Position numbers and translations under genes: made by a program. Below the pieces are notes generated by a model. It saw only the letters and a list, made by a program, of their open reading frames with translations. It ran no database searches and was not told the DNA's origin. A DNA stretch of 64,000 nt from Pseudomonas simiae (GTDB lineage: Bacteria; Pseudomonadota; Gammaproteobacteria; Pseudomonadales; Pseudomonadaceae), in NCBI RefSeq assembly GCF_900111895.1, contig NZ_FOKB01000008.1, forward strand, positions 124,001-188,000, read 5' to 3'. Below are positions 8,371-18,457 of the stretch, piece by piece; the stretch's first letter is position 1; each line of letters begins with the position of its first letter.

Positions 8371-8871
8371 TTACTTACGCAGTTCGACGCGACGGTTTTG
8401 AGCCCAGGACTGCTCGTCGTGGCCAGTAGCAACTGGACGCTCTTTACCGTAGGAAACCAGTTCCAGTTGGCCTGGAGCAACACCTTGCAGTACCAGGTAG
8501 CGCTGAACGGCTTTCGCACGACGCTCGCCCAGTGCCATGTTGTACTCACGAGTACCACGTTCGTCAGTGTTACCTTCCAGAACAACGCGAGCGCCGTTAG
8601 CTTTCAGGTCCTTCGCGTGAACGTCCAGAGCGCGCATGGCTTCTGGCTTCAGGTCCGAACTGTCGTATTCGAAGTAGAAAGTGGTGATAGCGCGCAGAGC
8701 AGCTTCTTCGCTCAGGGAGCCGTCAACCGCACCAGTGTTAGCGCCGTAACCAGCGTTTGGATCAACAGCTGCGCCTTCACCGGCATTGTCGCCGCCTTTA
8801 GACGAGCAACCAACGGCTACGGACAGAGCCAGAGCCAGAGCAGCAAACTTACCAAACTTCAGCATTTCCAT
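8371..8871 (-). CDS. pal: Peptidoglycan-associated lipoprotein Pal
   Basis: Pal anchors the outer membrane to peptidoglycan and is moved to division sites by Tol. The 166-residue precursor has a lipoprotein signal with the lipobox VAVGC, then a Gly-rich linker and the OmpA-like peptidoglycan-binding domain with EGNTDERGTREYN and the RRVEL ending. The ATG at 8871 (MEMLKFGK) is preferred over an earlier one because AGGAG lies 7 bases upstream of it. It follows tolB after a gap of about 55 bases. Confidence 0.97.
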   Translation of the reverse strand: MEMLKFGKFAALALALSVAVGCSSKGGDNAGEGAAVDPNAGYGANTGAVDGSLSEEAALRAITTFYFEYDSSDLKPEAMRALDVHAKDLKANGARVVLEGNTDERGTREYNMALGERRAKAVQRYLVLQGVAPGQLELVSYGKERPVATGHDEQSWAQNRRVELRK

Positions 8872-8926
8872 CGTGAAACTCCTAATGAACCCCAGTGTGT
8901 TAAGCAAATCTTTTTGTAGCGCCGCG

Positions 8927-10228
8927 TCAGTTCAGGTAAGGGGACCAGGATGGTTCTCTGACTTCGCCTTGTGCGGTAGGAAGTGGGAGCCTTACGCGTC
9001 CATTAATGGACACGAGCATCAAGACTCCCCGGCCCTGCTGGCGGGTGGCGTAGATTACCATGGTGCCGTTGGGCGCAACAGTGGCTGACTCATCAAGGTT
9101 GGTATCTGTGAGGATTTTTACGGTGCCACGCTGCAAATCCTGGGCCGCAACCCGGAAATTAGTGAAACCATCCTGACGGTGAATCATCACCAACGTCTTT
9201 TCATCTGCCGACAGTTTAGGGTTGGCGTTGTAGTTACCGATGAAAGTAACGCGCTCTGCACCACCACCATTCACATTCGCCTTGTAGACCTGAGGCTTGC
9301 CGCCCCGATCAGAGGTGAAGTAGATGGTCGAACCATCCTTGCCCCAGAACGGCTCGGTGTTGATGCCAGGGCCACTGGTTACGCGGGAGATCTGGCGCGA
9401 AGCCATGTTCATCACGTAGATGTCCGGGTTGCCATCCTTGGACAGCACGAATGCCAGGCGCGAGCCATCCGGCGACCAGGCCGGTGCACCGTTGAGGCCT
9501 TCGAAGTTGGTGATCTGCTCACGACGGCCAGTATCGATGTGCTGGACGAAGATACGCGGACGCTTCTGTTCGAAGGACACATAGGCAATACGCTTGCCGT
9601 CCGGCGCGAAGCGCGGCGACAGGATGGGCTCACGGGATTGCAGCAAGGTCACAGCCCGTGCACCGTCGTAGTCCGAACGCTGCAAAGTGTAACGAGTGTT
9701 GTCTACGGAGAAACGTTCAGCCGTTACGTACAGCAGACGCGTCGAGAAAGCACCCTTGATACCGGTGAGCTTCTCAAACGACTGGTCCGAAATGTAGTGG
9801 GCCATGTCGCGGATCTGCTCGGCAGTACCCGACACGCTACCGGTCAGCACTTGCTGCTCGGTCGCCACGTTGAACAAGGTGTAGGTGATTTGCAGACGAC
9901 CACCGGCCGGCGTGATGTTGCCGACCATCAGGTACTGTGCGCCCACCGCTTTCCAGTCACGGAACACGACTTCGCTGGCCTGGTTCGGCTGGCTGATCAT
10001 GTTGCCTTTTGGAATCGGTGCGTAGTAGCCGGAGTTGCGCAGGTCGTCGCTGACGATCTGGGCCATGTCGTCCGGCAGCACGCTGCCGCCCTGCCAGCCG
10101 AACGGTACTACCGCGATCGGGGTGGCCCGATCGCTACCGCTGGTAACCAGAATGTTCTTTTCATCCGCCGCCGCTATCCCTGCCATACAGCAAATAACGA
10201 CAAGCATTCCTCGAAGAAGGTTTCTCAC
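8927..10228 (-). CDS. tolB: Tol-Pal system periplasmic protein TolB
   Basis: TolB is the periplasmic partner that moves between Pal and TolA. The 433-residue protein has a signal peptide cleaved near IAAA (residues 18-21), an N-terminal anticodon-binding-like alpha/beta domain, and a six-bladed beta-propeller seen as repeated SPDGxxIAY and SPDGSRLAF type blades. The start codon is GTG, overlapping the tolA stop as GTGA (10225-10228), which points to translational coupling. The tail lacks anything unusual. Confidence 0.97.
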   Translation of the reverse strand: MRNLLRGMLVVICCMAGIAAADEKNILVTSGSDRATPIAVVPFGWQGGSVLPDDMAQIVSDDLRNSGYYAPIPKGNMISQPNQASEVVFRDWKAVGAQYLMVGNITPAGGRLQITYTLFNVATEQQVLTGSVSGTAEQIRDMAHYISDQSFEKLTGIKGAFSTRLLYVTAERFSVDNTRYTLQRSDYDGARAVTLLQSREPILSPRFAPDGKRIAYVSFEQKRPRIFVQHIDTGRREQITNFEGLNGAPAWSPDGSRLAFVLSKDGNPDIYVMNMASRQISRVTSGPGINTEPFWGKDGSTIYFTSDRGGKPQVYKANVNGGGAERVTFIGNYNANPKLSADEKTLVMIHRQDGFTNFRVAAQDLQRGTVKILTDTNLDESATVAPNGTMVIYATRQQGRGVLMLVSINGRVRLPLPTAQGEVREPSWSPYLN

Positions 10229-11298
10229 AAGGCTAGATCCTCAGGTGTGAATGTCATCTTGAATGAACGATAGGGAGCGAAGTCGCTTGGTTTCATTCCC
10301 TGCATCTCGGTCAACCGGCCAATGTTCTTGACCGCGGCAACCGCCGAACTGTCGAACGAACCGTCACCACTGGACTTGGACACGCTGACCGAAGTCACCG
10401 TACCGTCCGGCAACATGCCGATCTGCAGCACTACTGTCATGCCTTTGCGTGCCGAAGGTGGACGTGTCCAACCCTCTGCTGCGCGCGCCCGAATCAGGTC
10501 GTCGAAACTGCCCGCGACTTCATCGCCACGTTCATCGGCCAAGGCTTGCTGACGCTGCGGCGTATCGGAGAGCAAGTCTGCCAAGGCCTGGGCCTTTTTC
10601 TCTTCGGCGGATTTGCGCGCTGCTTCCTGGGCCTTTTTCTTGCTGGCATCGGCGGCAGCTTTCTTCTTCGCGTCGTCGGCGACTTTTTTCTTCGCCTCGT
10701 CTGCTTCAGCTTTTTTCTTGGCGTCTTCGGCGGCTTTCTTCTTCGCGTCTTCGACTATTTTCTTCTTGGCGTCTTCAGCGGCCTTTTTCTTGGCCTCTTC
10801 TTCAGCCGCTTTTTTGGCTTCTTCTTCAGACTTCTTCTTGGCTATATCAGCCAATTGTTTCTCTTCGGCCTTTTTGGCTTCGGCAGCTTTCTCGGCTTTC
10901 TTGGCTTCATCGGCCTTTTTCGCCTCGTCCGCTTTCTTAGCTTCATCAGCCTTTTTCGATTCCTCGGCCTTTTGAGCCGCCTCTTCTTTCTTTTGTTCCG
11001 CAGCAGCCTTCACCGCTTCCTGCTCGACCTTCTTCTGTTCCATCTGTTCGACTTCAGTCTGGCGCGCGGCCGACTTCTGGGCCTCACCCGCAATCTTCTG
11101 ATTGGTCTGGGTGGTGGCCTGACTTTTCGATTTCAGCTGATACAGGGTCGCCTGCACGATCGGCTTGGCTGGCGGCAGGTCCGGGGTCATGGCAAAGCTG
11201 ACGAACAGCATGCCAAACACCAGGACGTGCAGGGCAATTGCCCAGACGCTAGGCCAGAAGTAGCTTTCCGAGGCGGACGGCTCTCGCTGTTGCTGCAT
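10225..11298 (-). CDS. tolA: Tol-Pal system protein TolA
   Basis: TolA spans the periplasm and passes energy from TolQ-TolR to TolB-Pal. The 357-residue protein has one N-terminal membrane helix (about residues 15-37), then a long lysine/alanine/glutamate helix from about residue 60 to 245, with many KKADEAKKADEAKKAEK-type repeats, and a globular C-terminal domain (about residues 260-357) that contains the TonB-like fold with VVLQIGMLPDGTVTSVSVSKSSGDG. The repeat-rich coding segment at 10600-11050 is low complexity and prone to length change between strains. Its start overlaps the tolR stop by one base. Confidence 0.96.
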   Translation of the reverse strand: MQQQREPSASESYFWPSVWAIALHVLVFGMLFVSFAMTPDLPPAKPIVQATLYQLKSKSQATTQTNQKIAGEAQKSAARQTEVEQMEQKKVEQEAVKAAAEQKKEEAAQKAEESKKADEAKKADEAKKADEAKKAEKAAEAKKAEEKQLADIAKKKSEEEAKKAAEEEAKKKAAEDAKKKIVEDAKKKAAEDAKKKAEADEAKKKVADDAKKKAAADASKKKAQEAARKSAEEKKAQALADLLSDTPQRQQALADERGDEVAGSFDDLIRARAAEGWTRPPSARKGMTVVLQIGMLPDGTVTSVSVSKSSGDGSFDSSAVAAVKNIGRLTEMQGMKPSDFAPYRSFKMTFTPEDLAL

Positions 11299-11759
11299 CA
11301 GGGCGCCTCGGTAATCAAGCCAACGTTGCCCACGCCGGCCTTTTGCAGCCCGCCCATGGCGCCCATGACGGAGCCGTAGTCGACCGCCTTGTCACCGCGG
11401 ATGAAGACCTGGGTGTGCTTGCCGCCTTCATTGCCGGAGCGAATGATCTTGGTCACCGCGTCGGTCATCGCCGGCAAGGTCAAGGCCTTGTCCTGTTGCT
11501 TCTGCGTGTCGACTTCGCTGCCAAGGTTCCAGTAATAGGTCTTGTCGGACTTGATCGAAATGGTCAGCACCTGGGTGTTGTTGTCCTGGGGCAAGGCTTC
11601 GCTGGAAACCTTGGGCAGGTCAACCTTCACACCCTGGTTGAGCATCGGCGCGGTCACCATGAAGATAACCAGCAGCACCAGCATCACGTCGATGTAAGGC
11701 ACTACGTTCATCTCGGCGACCGGCTTGCGCTTGGTTCGAGCTCGAGTGATTAAAGCCAT
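11298..11759 (-). CDS. tolR: Tol-Pal system protein TolR
   Basis: TolR forms the proton-driven motor with TolQ, in the ExbD/MotB-like family. The 153-residue protein has one membrane helix at about residues 20-42 with the essential aspartate in the YIDVMLVLLVIFMVTAP segment, and a periplasmic domain that ends in the AVDYGSVMGAMGGLQKAG helix. It is 14 bases after tolQ and overlaps tolA by one base (TGATG). Confidence 0.97.
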   Translation of the reverse strand: MALITRARTKRKPVAEMNVVPYIDVMLVLLVIFMVTAPMLNQGVKVDLPKVSSEALPQDNNTQVLTISIKSDKTYYWNLGSEVDTQKQQDKALTLPAMTDAVTKIIRSGNEGGKHTQVFIRGDKAVDYGSVMGAMGGLQKAGVGNVGLITEAP

Positions 11760-11773
11760 CGTGAGATACCTGC

Positions 11774-12469
11774 TTATTCTTCGCTGGTGTGCACTTTACG
11801 GTGCAGGATCGCCTGGAATTCATCGGCGAAGGTGTAGTAACGGCCAATCAGGTTCTCGCCGCGAGCAGCAAAACGGTTGTAGGCGATGACGGCCGGGATC
11901 GCAGCGAACAGGCCGATCGCGGTGGCGATCAGGGCTTCGGCGATACCCGGGGCCACGGTGGCCAGCGTCGCTTGCTGGGCCTGGGCCAGGCCGCGGAAGG
12001 AGTTCATGATGCCCCATACGGTACCGAACAGGCCGATGTACGGGCTGACTGAACCCACGGTGGCGAGGAACGGCAAGCTTTGCTCAAGCTTCTCTTCTTC
12101 ACGGGAAATGGCGACGCGCATGGCACGGGCCACGCCTTCCATCACAGCTTCCGGGTCAACGCCTGGCTGCTGGCGCAGACGGGAGAATTCCTTGAAGCCG
12201 GCGCGGAAGATCTGCTCGACGCCCGAATCCGGGTCCGGGTTGCTGCCCGCCTGACGGTACAGCTTGGACAGGTCGATACCCGACCAGAAGCGCTCTTCAA
12301 AGCTCTCCAGGGCACGTCGACCAGCACGCAGCAGGTTGCTGCGCTGAAAAATCATGACCCAAGAGGTAACCGATGCGGCTACCAGGGTCAGCATGACCAG
12401 TTGAACCACGACACTGGCATTGCTGACCAGGCTCCACATGGAGGAATGGTCGACGACGGTAGGTTCCAC
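11774..12469 (-). CDS. tolQ: Tol-Pal system protein TolQ
   Basis: TolQ is the polytopic stator protein of the Tol motor (ExbB/MotA family). The 231-residue protein has three membrane helices: about residues 15-40 near the N-terminus, and two in the second half, in the segments SPYIGLFGTVWGIM and AEALIATAIGLFAAIPAVI. The start is GTG at 12469, one base after the ybgC stop, so translation is probably coupled to ybgC. Confidence 0.97.
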   Translation of the reverse strand: MEPTVVDHSSMWSLVSNASVVVQLVMLTLVAASVTSWVMIFQRSNLLRAGRRALESFEERFWSGIDLSKLYRQAGSNPDPDSGVEQIFRAGFKEFSRLRQQPGVDPEAVMEGVARAMRVAISREEEKLEQSLPFLATVGSVSPYIGLFGTVWGIMNSFRGLAQAQQATLATVAPGIAEALIATAIGLFAAIPAVIAYNRFAARGENLIGRYYTFADEFQAILHRKVHTSEE

Positions 12470-12470
12470 G

Positions 12471-12926
12471 CTAAATCTCCTGCTTTGATTGTTTACCCGC
12501 GCCGCTTACGTCGGCAAAGGCCGAACGTAGAGCTTCGGGAATGGCCCGGGGTTTCAAACTATTGGTGCGCACACAAGCCACCAGGAACTGCCCCTCACAG
12601 AGCAGCGTTGCATCCGTTGCCCGCCTGACCTGCTGCTTGAAACGCAGGCTGACACGGTTCAATTCGATTACTTCAGCGCTGACCAACAACTCGTCGTCCA
12701 GCCGCGCCGGCGCGTGATACCGCGCCTCGCTGGAATGCACGACGAATAACAGGTCCTCCCCTGCCAGCTGGGATTGGGCAAAGCCCAGCTCCCGTAGCCG
12801 CTCGGTTCGAGCCCGCTCCATGAACTTGAGGTAGTTGACGTAATACACGATGCCGCCGGCATCGGTGTCCTCGTAATAAACGCGACAGCGATGTGCGAAC
12901 GACTGATCCCCGTTTTGCGCGCGCAT
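12471..12926 (-). CDS. ybgC: Tol-Pal associated acyl-CoA thioesterase YbgC
   Basis: This 151-residue hot-dog-fold thioesterase hydrolyses acyl-CoA or acyl-ACP and is the usual first gene of the tol operon. The catalytic YYEDTDAGGIVYYVNYLKF segment at about residues 18-36 carries the family aspartate, followed by the ERARTERLRELG helix. The promoter is probably in the 139-base gap before it (12927-13065), in which no other feature was seen. Confidence 0.95.
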   Translation of the reverse strand: MRAQNGDQSFAHRCRVYYEDTDAGGIVYYVNYLKFMERARTERLRELGFAQSQLAGEDLLFVVHSSEARYHAPARLDDELLVSAEVIELNRVSLRFKQQVRRATDATLLCEGQFLVACVRTNSLKPRAIPEALRSAFADVSGAGKQSKQEI

Positions 12927-13065
12927 ACTCTAGTGCTTACTCCTCAGGTTGCCAATCCGGCTGGGCAACTGTTTTTTCGTTGTCTGAAACTTTTCTACTG
13001 ACTGAATGACGACACCAGCCACTAGGACAGCACAAACCTAGGATAAATCGTCTGGCGTGAAGCTT

Positions 13066-14124
13066 TTAATCGTCCACTGCATCGAGGAATTCGTCTACTA
13101 CAGGCATTTCGCCCAATCGTGACGGAATGTTTAACCCGAAGTGCAGATAGGCGTGGCGCGTGACGACTCGCCCCCTCGGGGTACGCATGATGTAACCCTG
13201 CTGGATCAGATACGGTTCCAGCACATCCTCGATGGTATGGCGCTCCTCACTGATGGCCGCCGCCAGGCTATCGACCCCCACCGGCCCTCCGTCGAACTTC
13301 TCGATCATGGTCAAGAGTAGACGCCGATCCTGGTGATCGAAGCCATGCTCATCCACATCCAAAAGGTTCAAGGCCAGGTCGGCCACGGCCTTGGTGATAT
13401 GTCCCTTGGCCCGCACCTCGGCAAAGTCGCGCACGCGACGCAGCAAACGGTTGGCAATACGTGGCGTACCGCGGGCCCGGCGGGCGATTTCAAACGCGCC
13501 CTCAGGGTCCAGCGGCAAACCGAGAATACTGGCCGAACGGCTGACGATGGTCGCAAGGTCCGCAGTGCTATAGAACTCTAGACGTTGAACAATGCCGAAA
13601 CGGTCTCGCAGCGGGTTGGTCAACATGCCCGCGCGGGTGGTGGCGCCCACCAGCGTGAACGGTGGCAGGTCGAGCTTGATAGACCGGGCCGCAGGCCCTT
13701 CACCGATCATGATGTCGAGCTGGAAGTCCTCCATTGCCGGGTACAACACTTCCTCGACGATCGGCGAGAGTCGGTGGATCTCGTCAATAAACAGCACATC
13801 GTGGGGTTCAAGGTTGGTCAGCAACGCCGCCAGATCACCCGGACGCTCCAGCACCGGGCCGGAGGTGGACTTGATCGACACGCCCATTTCCTGGGCGATG
13901 ATATTGGCCAGCGTCGTTTTACCCAACCCCGGCGGACCGAAGATCAGCGTGTGGTCCAGGGACTCACTGCGCCCGCGCGCAGCCTGGATGAACAACTCCA
14001 TCTGCTCGCGCACGGTGGGCTGGCCGATGTATTCGGCCAGGCTCAGGGGGCGGATAGCGCGGTCCTGGACCTCTTCACGGTCGCGCGGGCCAGTGGCTGC
14101 AATCAGACGATCAGCTTCAATCAC
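13066..14124 (-). CDS. ruvB: Holliday junction branch-migration ATPase RuvB
   Basis: RuvB is the AAA+ hexameric motor that drives branch migration with RuvA. The 352-residue protein has Walker A (GPPGLGKT), Walker B (LFIDEIHRL), the sensor region GATTRAGMLTNPLRDRFG and the C-terminal winged-helix domain with RTPRGRVVT. The start is GTG, directly after the ruvA stop with no gap, which suggests coupling. Confidence 0.98.
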   Translation of the reverse strand: MIEADRLIAATGPRDREEVQDRAIRPLSLAEYIGQPTVREQMELFIQAARGRSESLDHTLIFGPPGLGKTTLANIIAQEMGVSIKSTSGPVLERPGDLAALLTNLEPHDVLFIDEIHRLSPIVEEVLYPAMEDFQLDIMIGEGPAARSIKLDLPPFTLVGATTRAGMLTNPLRDRFGIVQRLEFYSTADLATIVSRSASILGLPLDPEGAFEIARRARGTPRIANRLLRRVRDFAEVRAKGHITKAVADLALNLLDVDEHGFDHQDRRLLLTMIEKFDGGPVGVDSLAAAISEERHTIEDVLEPYLIQQGYIMRTPRGRVVTRHAYLHFGLNIPSRLGEMPVVDEFLDAVDD

Positions 14125-14736
14125 TTAAATCATTCCCTTCAGGGCGCGGCGGATCATGTCTTCGGCACTCAGGTTCTTGTCCTTGATAGCCGACACCGCC
14201 TTGCTGGCTTCCTGCGGCTTGTAGCCCAAGGAAATCAGCGCGTTGACGGCATCGCTTTCGGCGCTGGCGACCTGCGCCGCCGGCATATCCGGCTGGTTTG
14301 GCACCAGGGCAAACATGCTCGGCACCACTTCCCAAGCCTTGAAGCGGTCCTTGAGCTCCACCAGCAGGCGCTCAGCGGTCTTCTTGCCGACGCCCGGCAC
14401 CTTGGTCAGCGCGGAGGTGTCCTGGGCCGAAACGGCGCGCACCAGTTCATCCACTTCCAGGCTCGACATCAAGGCCAGGGCCAGTTTCGGGCCCACCCCG
14501 TTGAGGCGGATCAGTTCACGGAAGAAGTCGCGGTCGCGCTTGCCGATGAAACCATAGAGTAGTTGTGCGTCTTCGCGCACCACCAGGTGGGTGTGCAGGG
14601 TAATCGGCTCACCGACCGACGGTAGGCGATACAGGGTGGTCATGGGCACTTCCAGCTCATACCCCAGCCCATTCACATCCAGAATCAGGTGCGGCGGCTG
14701 TTTCTCAGCCAGGGTGCCGCGCAAGCGTCCAATCAC
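14125..14736 (-). CDS. ruvA: Holliday junction DNA helicase subunit RuvA
   Basis: RuvA binds Holliday junctions as a tetramer and loads RuvB. The 203-residue protein has the N-terminal OB-fold beginning MIGRLRGTL, two helix-hairpin-helix motifs (LIRLNGVGPKLALALMS and LTKVPGVGKKTAERLLVEL) and a C-terminal UBA-like domain that contacts RuvB (NALISLGYKPQEASKAVSAI). The start codon is GTG. It is 67 bases downstream of ruvC. Confidence 0.97.
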   Translation of the reverse strand: MIGRLRGTLAEKQPPHLILDVNGLGYELEVPMTTLYRLPSVGEPITLHTHLVVREDAQLLYGFIGKRDRDFFRELIRLNGVGPKLALALMSSLEVDELVRAVSAQDTSALTKVPGVGKKTAERLLVELKDRFKAWEVVPSMFALVPNQPDMPAAQVASAESDAVNALISLGYKPQEASKAVSAIKDKNLSAEDMIRRALKGMI

Positions 14737-14803
14737 GGTTCAGATCCTTAAAGCTTGGGGTCAGATCAAGGCCTGACCGGAAATTACGATTGCGCTGATG
14801 CTA

Positions 14804-15328
14804 TCAGAGACGCAGGCGCCCGCCACGACTGCGTGCCGTACCCAGGCCATGGGGCAGCAGACTGGAGCGGGTGTGGGCATGGCAAATGGCGATGGCCAGG
14901 GCGTCGGAGGCGTCGATCTGCGGTTTTGAGGTGAGCTTGAGCATGTGCATGACCATCATCTGCACCTGCTCTTTATTGGCTGCGCCGGTACCGACAACCG
15001 CCTGTTTGACCTGGGTCGCGGTGTATTCGGCGATCTCCATGCCCTCCTCGGCACCCGCCACGATCGCAGCACCACGGGCCTGGCCAAGCTTCAATGCCGA
15101 GTCGGCATTCTTGGCCATGAACACCTTTTCGATGCCCATGGTAACCGGGCCATAGGTCTGGATGACTTCGCGTACGCCGCGATAGACGATCTGCAAGCGG
15201 TCGGCCAATTCACCCGCGCCGGTGCGGATGCAGCCCGAGGCGACGTAGACACAGCCGCGCGGGGTCTGTTGCACCACGCCAAAACCGGTAATGCGCGAAC
15301 CGGGGTCGATACCTAGGATTAAAGTCAT
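14804..15328 (-). CDS. ruvC: Crossover junction endodeoxyribonuclease RuvC
   Basis: RuvC resolves Holliday junctions by paired nicking. The 174-residue protein has the RNase H-like fold with acidic catalytic residues in LGIDPGS (residues 5-11), GIEKVFM and DASDALAIA. The ATG at 15328 is chosen because the conserved core begins MTLILGID; an upstream ATG adds nine unrelated residues. A REPIN lies between it and yebC. No good SOS box was found upstream. Confidence 0.97.
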   Translation of the reverse strand: MTLILGIDPGSRITGFGVVQQTPRGCVYVASGCIRTGAGELADRLQIVYRGVREVIQTYGPVTMGIEKVFMAKNADSALKLGQARGAAIVAGAEEGMEIAEYTATQVKQAVVGTGAANKEQVQMMVMHMLKLTSKPQIDASDALAIAICHAHTRSSLLPHGLGTARSRGGRLRL

Positions 15329-15363
15329 AACGCCTGCAGTTCTGTGGATACACATAGATCCAA

Positions 15364-15453
15364 TGTGGGAGCGGGCTTGCTCGCGAATACGGTGTGTCAG
15401 TCACCTGATGCATCGACTGAAAGTCCGCTTTCGCGAGCAAGCCCGCTCCCACA
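15364..15453. repeat. REPIN, type 1: perfect 24-nt inverted pair
   Basis: The left arm at 15364-15387 (core GAGCGGGCTTGCTCGCGA) is the exact reverse complement of the right arm at 15430-15453. A 42-base unique segment separates them. Such paired REP sequences (REPINs) are spread by RAYT transposases in P. fluorescens. It lies in the yebC-ruvC gap. The same class occurs at 28906-28987. Confidence 0.92.
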
Positions 15454-15470
15454 CTGGATTTTCATCGTTC

Positions 15471-16217
<747 letters not shown>

Positions 16218-16286
16218 AACACAACTCCGAAATTCTGTAGAAACCTTGATCAACCCCGCCCTGGGCGGGAGGTAGTCCTTTAACGC

Positions 16287-16315
16287 AAAGGCGCATCCGA
16301 AGATGCGCCTTTTTA
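16287..16315 (-). terminator. Hairpin downstream of aspS
   Basis: GGCGCATC (16290-16297) and GATGCGCC (16302-16309) form an 8-bp stem; on the minus strand the loop reads TTCG, a stable tetraloop closed by C-G. The tract after it is only TTT on the minus strand and five T on the plus strand. It may attenuate transcription between aspS and yebC. Confidence 0.65.
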
Positions 16316-16352
16316 GACTGCGTAAACCTCAGTGCGCTTTCGCGCAGCAGCC

Positions 16353-18128
16353 TTACTCAGCCTTCGGCGTCTCGCGCAGGCGGATGTGCAGCTCGCGCAG
16401 TGCCTTGGCATCCACCACACCTGGAGCCTGGGTCATGACGTCCGCAGCGCTCTGGGTTTTCGGGAAGGCGATCACTTCACGGATCGACTGGGCGCCGGTC
16501 ATCAGCATCACCAGACGGTCCAGGCCGAACGCCAGGCCACCGTGCGGCGGCGCGCCGTATTTCAGGGCGTCGAGCAGGAAGCCGAACTTCTCTTCCTGTT
16601 CCGCTTCGTTGATGCCCAACAGGCGGAATACCGCTTGTTGCATCTCCTTGCGGTGGATACGGATCGAACCGCCACCCAACTCGGTGCCGTTGAGCACCAT
16701 GTCGTAGGCGCGGGACAGAGCGCCAGCCGGGTTGGCTTCCAGCTCAGCCGGGGAGCACTTCGGCGCGGTGAACGGGTGGTGCAAGGCGCTGAAGCTGCCG
16801 TCGTCGTTCTCTTCGAACATCGGGAAGTCAACGACCCACATCGGGGCCCACTCACAGGTCAGCAGGTTCAGGTCGTGACCCAGCTTGATCCGCAGCGCGC
16901 CCAGGGCCTCGCTGACGATCTTGGCCTTGTCGGCGCCGAAGAACACGATGTCGCCGTCGACTGCACCGACGCGGTCGAGGATCGCGTTCAGGTTGTCGAG
17001 TGGAATGTTTTTAACGATCGGTGATTGCAGGCCATCAACACCGTTGGCGCGCTCGTTGACCTTGATGTACGCCAGGCCTTTGGCACCGTAGATGCCGACG
17101 AACTTGGTGTAGTCGTCGATCTGCTTGCGCGGCATGCTCGCGCCGCCAGGCACGCGCAGGGCGGCGATGCGGCATTTCGGATCGTTGGCCGGGCCGCTGA
17201 ATACCTTGAAGTCGACTTCTTTGAGCTGGTCGGCCACGTCCACCAGTTCCAGCGGGTTACGCAGGTCGGGTTTGTCGGAACCGTAGCGGCGCATGGCTTC
17301 TTCGAAGGTCATGTGCGGGAAGTCGCCGAACTCCAGGTCCAGCACTTCCTTGAACAGGTTGCGGATCATCTGCTCGGTCAGGCCCATGATCTCTTTTTCA
17401 TCGAGGAAGCTGGTCTCGATGTCGATCTGGGTGAATTCCGGCTGGCGGTCGGCGCGCAGGTCTTCGTCACGGAAGCATTTGGCGATCTGGTAGTAACGGT
17501 CGAAGCCGGCCACCATCAGCAGTTGCTTGAACAACTGCGGCGATTGCGGCAGGGCGAAGAACGAACCGGCGTGGGTACGGCTCGGCACCAGGTAGTCACG
17601 CGCGCCTTCAGGGGTGGCCCGGGTCAGGATCGGCGTTTCAACGTCCAGGAAGCCGTTTTCGTCGAGGAAGCGGCGGATGCTGGTGGTCATGCGCGAGCGC
17701 AGGCGCAGCTTTTCGGCCATTTCCGGACGACGCAGGTCCAGGAAGCGGTAGCGCAGGCGGGTTTCTTCGCCCACGTCGGAGTATTCGTTGAGTGGGAACG
17801 GCGGGGTTTCCGATTCGTTCAGCACTTCCAACTCATAGCCCAGCACTTCGATGCCGCCGGACGCCATGTTCTTGTTCACGGCACCGGCCGGACGCAGGCG
17901 TACCTTGCCGGTGATCTTCACGACGTATTCGCTGCGCACGCGGTCGGCAGCGGCGAAGCTTTCGGCACGATCCGGGTCGAACACCACCTGGGCCAGACCA
18001 TCACGATCACGGATGTCGAGGAAGATCACCCCGCCGTGGTCGCGGCGACGGTGAACCCATCCGCAAAGGGTGATTTCCTGACCTTCCAGGGTCTCGTTCA
18101 GTTGGCCGCAATAGTGGCTGCGCATCAT
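16353..18128 (-). CDS. aspS: Aspartyl-tRNA synthetase
   Basis: AspRS charges tRNA-Asp; in P. aeruginosa the homologous enzyme is known to be non-discriminating and also mischarges tRNA-Asn. The 591-residue protein begins MMRSHYCGQLNETLEGQE, the OB-fold anticodon-binding domain, then class II motifs including the RYRFLDLRR region, the FRDEDLRADRQPEFTQID motif 2, the bacterial GAD insertion (about residues 290-420) and motif 3 GLAFGLDRLVML. The tandem ATG at 18128/18125 is used as start; an upstream in-frame start adds 18 unrelated residues. Confidence 0.97.
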   Translation of the reverse strand: MMRSHYCGQLNETLEGQEITLCGWVHRRRDHGGVIFLDIRDRDGLAQVVFDPDRAESFAAADRVRSEYVVKITGKVRLRPAGAVNKNMASGGIEVLGYELEVLNESETPPFPLNEYSDVGEETRLRYRFLDLRRPEMAEKLRLRSRMTTSIRRFLDENGFLDVETPILTRATPEGARDYLVPSRTHAGSFFALPQSPQLFKQLLMVAGFDRYYQIAKCFRDEDLRADRQPEFTQIDIETSFLDEKEIMGLTEQMIRNLFKEVLDLEFGDFPHMTFEEAMRRYGSDKPDLRNPLELVDVADQLKEVDFKVFSGPANDPKCRIAALRVPGGASMPRKQIDDYTKFVGIYGAKGLAYIKVNERANGVDGLQSPIVKNIPLDNLNAILDRVGAVDGDIVFFGADKAKIVSEALGALRIKLGHDLNLLTCEWAPMWVVDFPMFEENDDGSFSALHHPFTAPKCSPAELEANPAGALSRAYDMVLNGTELGGGSIRIHRKEMQQAVFRLLGINEAEQEEKFGFLLDALKYGAPPHGGLAFGLDRLVMLMTGAQSIREVIAFPKTQSAADVMTQAPGVVDAKALRELHIRLRETPKAE

Positions 18129-18235
18129 GGTAGTGGTTTCACTTCTCGTAATTCGAAATTCGGTGGAGGCTTGCCTCGTCACCGTACATTAAAGCAGGGG
18201 ACGGATAATGCAGGAGCCTGCGCGTAGAGTTCAAC

Positions 18236-18457
18236 TCAGTCTGCTTTGTCGCCGCCCGCCAGGTTCTTCTTCGAGCCGGTCTTGAAATCGGTCTCGTACC
18301 AGCCGCTGCCGCTCAGGCGGAAGCCTGGCATGGACAACATTTTCTTGAGCTCCGGCGCTTGGCAGGCCGGGCAATCGACCAGCGGCGCGGCGCTGATCTT
18401 CTGAATGGCTTCCAACTGATGACCACAGGAAGCACATTGATAGTCGTACATGGGCAT
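18236..18457 (-). CDS. FmdB-family zinc ribbon protein
   Basis: This 73-residue protein has the FmdB/putative regulatory zinc ribbon: MPMYDYQCASCGHQLEA with CxxC at residues 8-11, and CPACQA with a second CxxC at about 34-37. The tail SGSGWYETDFKTGSKKN is typical of proteobacterial members. The biochemical role is not established. It lies about 110 bases upstream of aspS on the same strand, its usual Pseudomonas position, and may be co-transcribed. Confidence 0.9.
   Translation of the reverse strand: MPMYDYQCASCGHQLEAIQKISAAPLVDCPACQAPELKKMLSMPGFRLSGSGWYETDFKTGSKKNLAGGDKAD

Noticed and set aside
10600..11060. Tandem repeats inside tolA as a CRISPR or mobile array
   Set aside because: The repeats are the Lys/Ala-rich helix codons of TolA; they lack regular spacers.
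15300..15365. Possible SOS (LexA) box before ruvC
   Set aside because: CTGTGGATACACATAG keeps only the CTGT half and lacks the ACAG half at the needed distance.
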